This document shows, in pieces, positions 7,032 through 13,124 of a stretch of DNA of 13,124 bases. The DNA comes from JAGTVB01 sp964624765 (GTDB taxonomy: Bacteria > Pseudomonadota > Gammaproteobacteria > HK1): assembly GCA_964624765.1 (NCBI GenBank), contig CAZUZO010000099.1, positions 1-13,124 on the forward strand. Reading direction: 5' to 3'. The notes beneath the pieces were generated by a model. The model did not search any database. It was not told the origin of the DNA and saw only the letters and a program-made list of their open reading frames with translations. The position numbers were made by a program, and so were the translations under genes. Within the stretch, counting starts at the first letter, position 1. Each line of letters begins with the position of its first letter.

Positions 7032-8300
7032 TTATGGAACCGTTAGGCCGCTGCTGGCCGGCGAAAAAACGGTGCCCCAGGTGGGTAGAATTTGGCTCAT
7101 AGCCCGATAGAAGCGTGAGACTTCCGCAGTGGACACGTAGACAATATCCAGAGGTTGGAGCTCAAATCGGGTGGAAAGCAGTAAGGCATCAGGCTTCTCC
7201 GCATTCAGATGGAAGACGACCGGTGTGGGAGGTTGGCCATCGCTGCCTTCTGCGCCCCGGATGACATAGATACGGCTCGCATTGACGCTGCCCTTCTCGA
7301 GCCCTCCTGACTGCGTCAACGCGTCGGCCAGGGTCATGTGTCCCTTATGCATGAGCTGCACTGTTTCTTTCTTAACTTCCCCCATAACGAAGATCTTGTT
7401 GGTTTGGCGGTCAGGCACGTGTACCACATCACCATCTACAAGCATGATATCTCTTTGAGCTTCACCACTATCGATGATCGCTTGCACATCCACCAGCATC
7501 TTCTTGGGCATGCTCGAGCTCGTGTCGCGGGAGACCATCACACGCCGCAGATCAGCTTCCAGGGTTGGACCCTCACAGGCGTTGATAGCGTCGACCACGG
7601 TCAAGGGAACATCGGTAACGGGCAACGTTTTCGGTGTCCCGACCTCACCGGTCACAAACACTCTTTGACTACGAAAGGCAGCAACCCGCAGGTCCACTTG
7701 TGGATTAGGAATATACTCGCTGAGCAATCGGGTGAGCTTTTCCCGTATTTCCGGTAATGTGAGACCGTCCACCGACAATTCACCTACGTACGGGAAGAAT
7801 ATTGTCCCTTGGGCATCCACTCGGTGACCTGTGATCTCTGCAGAACGGAACTCACCGGCAGGTATAGTCAGTTCTGGATGCTCCCATACTGTGAAAGAAA
7901 GAATGTCTTGTGCTCCAACACGATATTCGTAGCGCTTGATGTCGTCTTTGGCGCTGGATTGTGGCCGCGCTTGAGCTGACAAACTCGGTTGCAAGCTTGC
8001 GAAGGTTGTACTGACCAATTGCGGATAACTGGCGCGACTGGAACTTCTTGGTAGATATCTATTTGTTGCGGTATCTGAGGCTAGGAGCTGCGACGAGGCC
8101 AAACCTGTTGGAAACAACTCAGCATTAATCGGGATTAAAGGGACTGTGCCTTGGGCGACCTCTAGCTCTGTTGGATTTTCCTGCCAGCTGGAACGATCGA
8201 GATACTGTCCTGGCGCGATGGCACAAGCAGTATAGAAAAAAGGGACCAGCATGACGAAAAAACACGACAGTATTCGCGTTAACATGTTTCTAGGTTGCAC
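7032..8300 (-). CDS. wza: Wza-like outer-membrane polysaccharide export lipoprotein
   Basis: A 422-residue protein of the outer-membrane polysaccharide exporter family (E. coli Wza is 379). The N-terminus is a lipoprotein signal ending FFYTAC. Counting from an internal ATG at 8283-8285 the cysteine is residue 21, as in Wza; from the GTG at 8298-8300 it is residue 26. The GTG has GGAAG about 10 nt upstream, so it is kept as the start, but the ATG is a real alternative. A low-complexity, Ser/Gln-rich stretch fills about 60-118. The polysaccharide biosynthesis/export domain follows at about 123-207 (YRVGAQDILSFTVWEHPELT). Two SLBB domains lie at about 211-296 (VFVTGEVGTPKTLPV) and 302-390 (FVMGEVKKETVQL). 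The C-terminal helix SRFYRAMSQILPT corresponds to the helix forming the outer-membrane pore in Wza octamers. Role: export of capsule or exopolysaccharide across the outer membrane. It is last in the wzb-wzc-wza order, 163 bp after wzc, a gap large enough for its own promoter. Confidence 0.9.
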   Translation of the reverse strand: MQPRNMLTRILSCFFVMLVPFFYTACAIAPGQYLDRSSWQENPTELEVAQGTVPLIPINAELFPTGLASSQLLASDTATNRYLPRSSSRASYPQLVSTTFASLQPSLSAQARPQSSAKDDIKRYEYRVGAQDILSFTVWEHPELTIPAGEFRSAEITGHRVDAQGTIFFPYVGELSVDGLTLPEIREKLTRLLSEYIPNPQVDLRVAAFRSQRVFVTGEVGTPKTLPVTDVPLTVVDAINACEGPTLEADLRRVMVSRDTSSSMPKKMLVDVQAIIDSGEAQRDIMLVDGDVVHVPDRQTNKIFVMGEVKKETVQLMHKGHMTLADALTQSGGLEKGSVNASRIYVIRGAEGSDGQPPTPVVFHLNAEKPDALLLSTRFELQPLDIVYVSTAEVSRFYRAMSQILPTWGTVFSPASSGLTVP

Positions 8301-8463
8301 TTTTGCTAGTCTTCCATTGATTCGTTTTGTGGATACGTGGTATGGAATTATTGGATTGTGGCCATCGTTTCGATACGTAACATGCTTTTTCCGCTTGGAT
8401 CGATTGTCGACACCATGTTATGCCAGGCGACCTTGACCAGGGAAATGATGACTGACAAGGCGT

Positions 8464-10725
8464 TTACCTGTAATCGTACTGGTATGAGTAAGTCTTTTGC
8501 GATAAGGTGTGATATCCTCGAGCGTTGGTGCGGACTGAAACATCGTTGAATATGAAACCATTGGGCATCACGCCAATTTGTCTGATACGCTTCAGTGCTT
8601 GTTCTATCTCTTTCACGGGATGCATGCCAGCGCGTAATACAACGAGATTTGTTCCCGCGTGCTTGGCGACGATAGCAGGGTCGGTAACAGCCAGTATGGG
8701 TGGTGTATCTATTAGCACGGTCTCGTAGTGCGTCGAGGCATACGCGATTAGCTTCGCAAAACGGTCACTCAGTAGAAGCTCAGCTGGATTGAGGGCAGGC
8801 GTACCATTGGGTAACAGATCGAGAGTTTCGATCGTGGTTTTACGGATTGCGGCGTCGATATTCATCGCATCGCTAAGGACCTGAGATAGCCCCTGTGTAC
8901 CGTCGATGGCGAAGTAGTCGTGAAGGTGCCCTTTTCGCATGTCGGCATCGATCAAGAGAAGACGCTTGCCGCCTTCTGCCATAACCACAGCCAGGTTGGC
9001 GCAAACGAAGGATTTTCCGATGTGAGGGCTAGGCCCAGAAATGCAGACTACCTTATTGGGTGCATTCATGGTGATGAACTGTAAACTGGTGCGCAGGCTG
9101 CGCAAGCTCTCCAGTGCATAATCTCGTTTATCCACCATGGAAAGGAGTTGCGGAGGTTGCCCGTGTCGTCTCAGTTTTCCTTGGTGAGAGGCGATGCGGC
9201 TGTGGGGGATCGACGCATAGACGGGGAGACCGAGCTGCCTTTCTAGTTGGTCAGGATCATCCGTAGCGTGGGTTAACGCTCTTCGCACAAACGCTATCAT
9301 GGTGCCCGTGAATAACCCCAGCAGCAGGGCGATTATCAAAGTGAGGCCCTTGCGCGGCTTGACTGGGTCTATAGGGACGTAAGCGCGATCCAATATCCGT
9401 ACATTTCCGAGGGTACCGGCCTTGGCAACGCGTAGTTCTTGGGCTTGGTTAAGGAGCATAACGTAAAGCTCACTGGCCACCTTAGCGTCGCGCGCGAGCC
9501 TCAGGGTCTCCCACTCCGTCCCCGGTAAGGCCTTGAGTTCTTTTTCCAGTGTGTCACGGAGGTTATGTAGCTGCGTTAACTGCTGTTCGAAGGCTTTGCG
9601 AGCGGGATGGTTGAACGTGAACTTGCGCTCCAACTCTGGTTCTTGCAACTTAAGCTCGGCTATTTTTTTCTCGACATCGGCGGCTTTATTGAGGATTTGC
9701 TGAGCTTCCAAAGTGAGATCGATGGAACCCGTCTCGGCACGATGTTTCTGGAGCAGTTGTTCGGTCGTATCGGCCCTATCTTTTAGTTCAGGCAGCTGGC
9801 TTTCGAGAAATTCCAGCATCTTGCTCGCTTCTTCGGAACGGCGTTCCACGTGTTGCCGCACGTAAGTGTCCGCTACGGCATTTACCGTCTTAGTGACTAG
9901 GCTCGGATCAGGGCCCTCCAGTGTAATGACAAGTATCCCCGTTTGACGTCCTCGCTCCGAGACAGTTAAATCCCGGTGAAGTTTTTTGATCGCGACGATT
10001 TTGTGCACCTTCAGGAGTTTAAAGCGGATACCGGATGCTGCTCGCAACTCTCTCACATAAAGTTCAGTACCAGCAAAGGGGCCCGTTTTAGTGACTGAGG
10101 TTGTACCGACTCGTCCAGACAAGATGTGCTGTCCTTCCTCATCGAACAGATCGTAGCTTCCATTGCTGCCAACAAGGAGTGAGAGAGGCCTTCCGATTAA
10201 CTCATCGGGTAGGGACAGGCGAGATACCTCGATGTGCTCGTTGCTCCAGGCATAATCAGCACCGAGCCACGAGATCAAGCGAGCGGCAGTCGGGGTGTTT
10301 GATAAATCATCTGGCTCCGCATTTTGCGAGCGCCGCGCGATGGAGGCTCCGACTAATGGAAAATAGCCTGGCGTGGCTATGATGTCTAAATCGAGCTGTT
10401 CAACCACCGTGCTCAGCACCCTTCGGGTGGTCAGGATTTCGATTTCTGCTGGCGTCTGTGTGTCCCCTACAAGCAGAGAGCTTAGTGCTCCAATATCGCT
10501 GGTCGGTGCTGCCTTTGCCTCGACCTGTATCACGGCATCCGCTTGATAGGAAGGGGCAACCATCCACAAATAGATGCTTGCACACAATAGAGAGAATAGC
10601 GTAGCGAAGGTGATGAGTTTTCGGCTTTGGAAAAGGGTTGCGATATATTCTCCAAGATCTATTGTGTCATCAGAATCGCAGAAATCATGCTGCGGGGTCT
10701 TAAAGGTGCGTGCAGCAGCACTCAT
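8464..10725 (-). CDS. wzc: Wzc-like polysaccharide co-polymerase and tyrosine autokinase (BY-kinase)
   Basis: A 753-residue inner-membrane protein of polysaccharide co-polymerase class 2a, with the kinase fused as in E. coli Wzc. Domains in order: transmembrane helix 1 (about 37-56) with a Wzz domain beginning PSYQADAVIQVE; a long periplasmic region with coiled coil (about 290-400) and GNVR-type segment; the proline motif PIDPVKPRKG; transmembrane helix 2 (about 460-482); and a cytoplasmic kinase domain. Kinase motifs: ESLRSLR (E539, R542, R545; the EX2RX2R oligomerisation motif), Walker A GPSPHIGKS (564-572), Walker A' LLLIDADMR (D593, D595) and Walker B LIDTPP (671-676). The C-terminal tyrosine cluster has Y738, Y746, Y748, Y750 and Y752. 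Cycles of tyrosine phosphorylation and dephosphorylation control polymer length and export; the adjacent phosphatase is the expected partner. The start is well supported by GGAG (10734-10737 complement) 8 nt before the ATG. It lies 58 bp downstream of the phosphatase gene. Confidence 0.95.
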   Translation of the reverse strand: MSAAARTFKTPQHDFCDSDDTIDLGEYIATLFQSRKLITFATLFSLLCASIYLWMVAPSYQADAVIQVEAKAAPTSDIGALSSLLVGDTQTPAEIEILTTRRVLSTVVEQLDLDIIATPGYFPLVGASIARRSQNAEPDDLSNTPTAARLISWLGADYAWSNEHIEVSRLSLPDELIGRPLSLLVGSNGSYDLFDEEGQHILSGRVGTTSVTKTGPFAGTELYVRELRAASGIRFKLLKVHKIVAIKKLHRDLTVSERGRQTGILVITLEGPDPSLVTKTVNAVADTYVRQHVERRSEEASKMLEFLESQLPELKDRADTTEQLLQKHRAETGSIDLTLEAQQILNKAADVEKKIAELKLQEPELERKFTFNHPARKAFEQQLTQLHNLRDTLEKELKALPGTEWETLRLARDAKVASELYVMLLNQAQELRVAKAGTLGNVRILDRAYVPIDPVKPRKGLTLIIALLLGLFTGTMIAFVRRALTHATDDPDQLERQLGLPVYASIPHSRIASHQGKLRRHGQPPQLLSMVDKRDYALESLRSLRTSLQFITMNAPNKVVCISGPSPHIGKSFVCANLAVVMAEGGKRLLLIDADMRKGHLHDYFAIDGTQGLSQVLSDAMNIDAAIRKTTIETLDLLPNGTPALNPAELLLSDRFAKLIAYASTHYETVLIDTPPILAVTDPAIVAKHAGTNLVVLRAGMHPVKEIEQALKRIRQIGVMPNGFIFNDVSVRTNARGYHTLSQKTYSYQYDYR

Positions 10726-10783
10726 GTTATTTTCTCCGGCTAACTGTGCTAGGGACCGAGGGGGCTAATGACCTTCACGATGG

Positions 10784-11218
10784 CTAGACTAGCCGTGGCG
10801 CCCATTGCCTCACGCCTCGAACAATAAGCTCCGTAACTGTCTCGAAGACGTCAGCTGCTTGGCCATATGGATCCGGTATTTCAAAACCGTCCCAATGACC
10901 GAGGGAGTAGATCTTGCCGCGAGCCCAGGGAAAGTGATCCTCAACGGTAAACCGTTGCGTGGTTTCCATGACTAAAATGAGATTCGCTTCGGTTACCATG
11001 CCCTGGGTAACCTGCCTGGCGCGATGTGTCGAGACATCAAAGCCGCGCTGCTTCATCAGCGCTACAACTTGTGGGTCGGCGGGACGTCCTTCTAGTGCTC
11101 TAATCCCGGCGGATTCCACCCGTATACCGTATTCTTTGGTCTGGGCTTGCAGTAGACACTGTGCAATAGGACTGCGACAAATATTTCCGATGCAAAGTGT
11201 CAAGATAGAAGCAAACAT
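10784..11218 (-). CDS. wzb: Wzb-like low-molecular-weight protein-tyrosine phosphatase
   Basis: A 144-residue protein, the normal size for bacterial LMW-PTPs. The active-site P-loop CIGNICRS sits at residues 9-16 (C9 nucleophile, R15 phosphate binding). The general-acid loop IPDPYG carries D116 and P117. Both key elements are intact. Expected role: dephosphorylation of the tyrosine-rich tail of the Wzc-like kinase encoded next, resetting the export cycle. The order wzb-wzc-wza differs from the wza-wzb-wzc of E. coli group 1 capsule and colanic acid loci. An AGGA lies about 10 nt before the ATG. The first codons and the ribosome binding site fall in the 55-bp sequence that is repeated beyond the N gap, so the second partial copy at 11342 is an assembly artefact rather than a second gene. 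Confidence 0.94.
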   Translation of the reverse strand: MFASILTLCIGNICRSPIAQCLLQAQTKEYGIRVESAGIRALEGRPADPQVVALMKQRGFDVSTHRARQVTQGMVTEANLILVMETTQRFTVEDHFPWARGKIYSLGHWDGFEIPDPYGQAADVFETVTELIVRGVRQWAPRLV

Positions 11219-11241
11219 CTCTCGATGGTCCTTTTAAGTGC
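11187..11241. repeat. First copy of 55-bp duplication flanking the N gap
   Basis: This 55-bp segment, covering the wzb P-loop codons and its ribosome binding site, ends directly at the gap and is repeated exactly at 11342-11396 directly after it. Overlaps of this size at contig edges are typical of a k-mer assembly graph. Confidence 0.95.
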
Positions 11242-11341
11242 NNNNNNNNNNNNNNNNNNNNNNNNNNNNNNNNNNNNNNNNNNNNNNNNNNNNNNNNNNN
11301 NNNNNNNNNNNNNNNNNNNNNNNNNNNNNNNNNNNNNNNNN
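11242..11341. other. Scaffold gap of 100 N, probably spurious
   Basis: Exactly 100 N lie between two identical 55-bp sequences. The simplest reading is that the contigs overlap and should be merged, removing 155 bp (the gap plus one copy) from the window. Confidence 0.9.
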
Positions 11342-11396
11342 CCGATGCAAAGTGTCAAGATAGAAGCAAACATCTCTCGATGGTCCTTTTAAGTGC
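11342..11396. repeat. Second copy of 55-bp duplication flanking the N gap
   Basis: An exact copy of 11187-11241. It contains the wzb start codon again but is cut off at the gap, so it is not a separate gene. After merging, the wzb upstream region continues directly into 11397. Confidence 0.95.
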
Positions 11397-11530
11397 AAAG
11401 ACTTGTTCTGCGATGGAGTTTGATCGATTGTTAAAAATTGAGGCTAGGACGGATGAGCCGACGTACAGTTTATCTTGGCGTAACTAACGAGTCGGTTCGG
11501 AAAATCTGGCGTTGGCTACAAGGGCCGATA

Positions 11531-11539
11531 AGTATAGCA
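11531..11539 (-). promoter_or_regulatory. Candidate extended -10 promoter for the wzb-wzc-wza group
   Basis: On the minus strand this reads TGCTATACT, a good extended -10 (TGnTATAAT with one mismatch). No clear -35 lies at 16-18 bp, which extended -10 promoters can tolerate. The start site would be about 150 bp before the wzb ATG once the spurious gap is removed. Confidence 0.3.
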
Positions 11540-11586
11540 AACATTATCAAAAACCTCGACGCATAACGCAGCATTAGTTGTTACAA

Positions 11587-11627
11587 GCCTAGTGTCCAAT
11601 AATGCCTAGTGTGGTTACTATTATTGG
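11587..11627. promoter_or_regulatory. Repeat cluster, candidate operator
   Basis: Two exact direct repeats GCCTAGTGT (11587-11595 and 11604-11612, period 17) interlock with an inverted repeat CCAATAAT (11596-11603) / ATTATTGG (11620-11627). The cluster lies upstream of the candidate -10 of the wzb transcript, where an activator could bind. CTAGTGTGG (11606-11614) recurs before the beta-barrel gene at 12448-12456, and ATTATTGG recurs before the wza-like gene at 8347-8354. Confidence 0.4.
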
Positions 11628-11771
11628 TCTTAAAGTTCCACAACGGAAAGTAAGTTTTTGTTTTATAGGTGTGACCGATAGACAGGACCGGTAGTCAGAG
11701 CATGTTGAATCTTAATTGGGCGAAAAGGGAAGTTTCAGGCTGGTGACTGATACAGTTGACTCTGCGCTATA

Positions 11772-12416
11772 TCAAAGAAAAACGAATCGCAAACCGATCT
11801 CGCCGATATGGTAACGAGGGGCTTCATATTTTGAAAGCTCCGTATTGAAGCCGCTGGTATGAAGGTATCGGTACCCGGCAAACAACGCGGTGTTTGTCCA
11901 TGGCGTGAATGTCACGCCTGTTTTTAGTTGGTAAATAACGGTGCTATCGTCTTGAATACGTTCAAGATCTGATGATTTGAGTTCAACAATTCCAAAACCG
12001 ATTCCAGCGCCGACGTATAAGGAAGAGATGTTATTGGGCCATGCGTCGAGATACGCATTGAACATTCCTCCTAATGTTGAAAGCCGGCCAGTTGCAATGG
12101 TAGTGGATTTGTCTATTATGGATTTGCTCAGATCGTTAGTGAGATAGACTCCTTCTTGACCAAATCGAACGGCAATATTTGTAGATATGTTGGCAAGAAA
12201 ACCCATTTCTAACGCGGCCTGTAGCCCTCGTTCATATTGAATAGCGGCATTGGCGGTATTGTTATGGCTGTTAGAGAGTCCAGCCAGACCGGCTGATGAT
12301 TGAATATAGAACCCCGTCTCGGAAGCGAGTGCCGGAGTCAAGAAGGCGAAGAGTAGTATGACAGCGCGTTTGTTCACTGCCGTGATCGCGGCTAGGTTAT
12401 AGTGCAATTTAGGCAT
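11772..12416 (-). CDS. Exported outer-membrane beta-barrel protein, function unknown
   Basis: A 214-residue protein with a signal peptide: basic NKR at about 15-17, hydrophobic core AVILLFAFL, and ALAS as cleavage site near residues 29-32. The mature part is built of alternating strands with aromatic girdle residues and ends IGLRFVFL. This is the pattern of small 8-stranded outer-membrane beta-barrels (OmpA/OmpX-like, OMP_b-brl type). The ASETGFYIQSSAGLAGL start and the SLYVGAGIGFGIVEL and ALFAGYRYLH strands are typical of that broad group, not of a specific family. No ribosome binding site is clear before the ATG at 12416. An in-frame GTG at residue 14 would give a shorter, more standard signal peptide. 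The gene is markedly AT-rich (about 42% GC in a sampled 60-bp line against about 68% in rsmI), suggesting horizontal origin. It is upstream of wzb on the same strand; a role in the polysaccharide system is inference. Confidence 0.8.
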   Translation of the reverse strand: MPKLHYNLAAITAVNKRAVILLFAFLTPALASETGFYIQSSAGLAGLSNSHNNTANAAIQYERGLQAALEMGFLANISTNIAVRFGQEGVYLTNDLSKSIIDKSTTIATGRLSTLGGMFNAYLDAWPNNISSLYVGAGIGFGIVELKSSDLERIQDDSTVIYQLKTGVTFTPWTNTALFAGYRYLHTSGFNTELSKYEAPRYHIGEIGLRFVFL

Positions 12417-13073
12417 GGTATTTAAAACTCGTAGGCACTAACCGTCACTAGTGTGGCGGATTTGTTCTGACGATACTGTCATAGATGAGCCAGCCTAAGC
12501 TCATAGAGCAACGAGAGGGCATATACGGCTGCGAGATGTAGCTGCATTATGCAAACAGCAAGCCAGGTGTGCTCTGCCAATGACGTGAAAGGAAATGGCA
12601 TTGATCCTTGTGGAAGGCGACAGCGGTCGAAGGTTCTGATGGCTAGGGGCGATCCGCGATGGGTGAAGGGCTCAATGCGGGTACTTGGCAGCTGACTGGT
12701 TGGAGATGCAGAGGGGAAGGGCACGAGTGTGCTGCAGTGGAGTAGAGTTGGTTGTTGCTTGGTGGGAAACACCTTGCGGCAACTGGGCGTGTGACCAAGC
12801 TCGCTAGAGGGTAGGCGTCAGATGAGCCCTGTGCCGGTGTTGCACAGCAGCCAGCATTCGTGTGGTTTTGCTCGGGACACTCTCCGTTTCCTTTGCTCTG
12901 CATGGCGGGAATCTCAGCCGTTTCCAAGAGTCGACAGCAGGGCCCGTTGCATCGAAAGCACCATCCAAGGATGCGTTGCTACCCGGTGACGCCCGCGGAT
13001 CGGCTATAGGGCTATGAGTTTTTTTGGCATACAACACGGAACAGGGTGTGTAACCAGTCAAGCTGGTGTACTG
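12417..13073. other. 657-bp region with no credible gene
   Basis: Several overlapping minus-strand frames exist here, but they are low in hydrophobic structure, lack ribosome binding sites and resemble no family. A small hairpin ATGAGC/GCTCAT lies at 12485-12504. No transposase remnant, tRNA or riboswitch is recognised. The region runs into the dispersed repeat at 13074, so it could be the flank of a mobile element or a decayed gene region. Confidence 0.45.
12448..12456. promoter_or_regulatory. Shared motif upstream of the beta-barrel gene
   Basis: CTAGTGTGG, 32 bp before the beta-barrel ATG, is identical to 11606-11614 upstream of wzb, and its first seven bases also match 11589-11595. It may mark co-regulation. 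A 9-bp match alone is weak evidence. Confidence 0.3.
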
Positions 13074-13122
13074 AGAGGTTGTGAAAAAACCGTCGCGAGC
13101 GGCCCGAGAGCCAGGCGGACGG
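13074..13122 (+). repeat. Right copy of dispersed outward-facing repeat (truncated by window edge)
   Basis: A 49-bp match, 48 identical, to the minus strand of 4-52. It starts AGAGGTTGTGAAAAAACC and runs outward. CCGTC and GACGG near its ends can pair, so it may fold. The inner flank differs from that of the left copy, marking the element boundary at the AGAGG. The internal part of the element lies outside the window. Confidence 0.7.
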
Positions 13123-13124
13123 AG

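Larger units (their letters stand above)
11397..11771 (-). promoter_or_regulatory. AT-rich leader upstream of wzb
   Basis: A 375-bp non-coding stretch between the beta-barrel gene and wzb, both on the minus strand. It holds a candidate extended -10 element (11531-11539) and a repeat cluster (11587-11627). No terminator hairpin is seen after the beta-barrel gene, so read-through into wzb is possible. I found no match to the JUMPstart/ops element often placed before polysaccharide operons. A near-repeat GACCGATAG/GACCGGTAG, 13 bp apart, lies near 11673-11694. Confidence 0.45.

Noticed and set aside
11342..11396. A second, truncated wzb copy or tandem duplication
   Set aside because: It is an exact 55-bp repeat ending precisely at the gap edges, best explained as an unmerged contig overlap.
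12479..13061. Overlapping minus-strand frames of 85-97 residues
   Set aside because: They overlap each other, lack ribosome binding sites and have no domain features; none resembles a real protein.
1..13124. Composite transposon bounded by the inverted terminal repeats
   Set aside because: The interior holds housekeeping genes in conserved order and no transposase; contig breaks at a multicopy element explain the ends more simply.

Overview
The window reads as a draft-assembly scaffold from a gammaproteobacterium. The left 4 kb carries the block rsmI / lpoA-yraN-dolP, with rsmI divergent from the other three. This arrangement, and LpoA in particular, is characteristic of Gammaproteobacteria. 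The genus cannot be named from the sequence. Two runs of exactly 100 N (4336-4435 and 11242-11341) are scaffold gaps of nominal length. Both ends of the window stop inside the same 49-bp outward-facing repeat, as happens when contigs break at a dispersed element.

Layout. (1) 1-52: end of a dispersed repeat. (2) 68-3926: GC-rich core genes. The minus-strand genes are lpoA (outer-membrane lipoprotein activator of PBP1A), yraN (UPF0102, nuclease-fold) and dolP (two-BON-domain lipoprotein). lpoA and yraN overlap by 4 bp. rsmI (16S rRNA 2'-O-methyltransferase) lies divergently on the plus strand. diaA, usual between yraN and dolP, is absent. (3) 3927-5226: intergenic DNA, a scaffold gap, and an unrecognised gene interrupted by that gap, followed by a hairpin terminator and a REP-like palindrome. 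(4) 5227-11218: polysaccharide genes. A WecA-type polyprenyl-phosphate sugar-1-phosphate transferase on the plus strand faces a minus-strand group in the order wzb-like phosphatase, wzc-like tyrosine autokinase/co-polymerase, wza-like outer-membrane exporter. (5) 11772-12416: an AT-rich gene for an exported outer-membrane beta-barrel protein, upstream of wzb and on the same strand. (6) 12417-13073: a long stretch with no credible gene, ending in the second copy of the dispersed repeat.

How the genes fit together. The WecA-like enzyme would load the first sugar phosphate onto undecaprenyl phosphate. The Wzc-like protein would control chain length and export by cycling tyrosine phosphorylation. 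The Wzb-like phosphatase would reverse that phosphorylation, and the Wza-like lipoprotein would form the outer-membrane pore. Flippase, polymerase and further glycosyltransferases are not in the window, so the pathway is incomplete here. The beta-barrel protein has no assigned role, but it shares short non-coding motifs with the wzb upstream region.

Main cautions. The second N gap looks false: the 55 bp before it are repeated exactly after it, so the wzb upstream region is probably continuous. The first gap is real or unresolved, so the linkage of the core block to the polysaccharide block rests on the scaffolder. I found no tRNA, rRNA, CRISPR array, recognisable transposase or riboswitch. 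No clear new biological system stands out. The best leads are the orphan beta-barrel gene with its shared upstream motifs, and the unidentified gene at the first gap.
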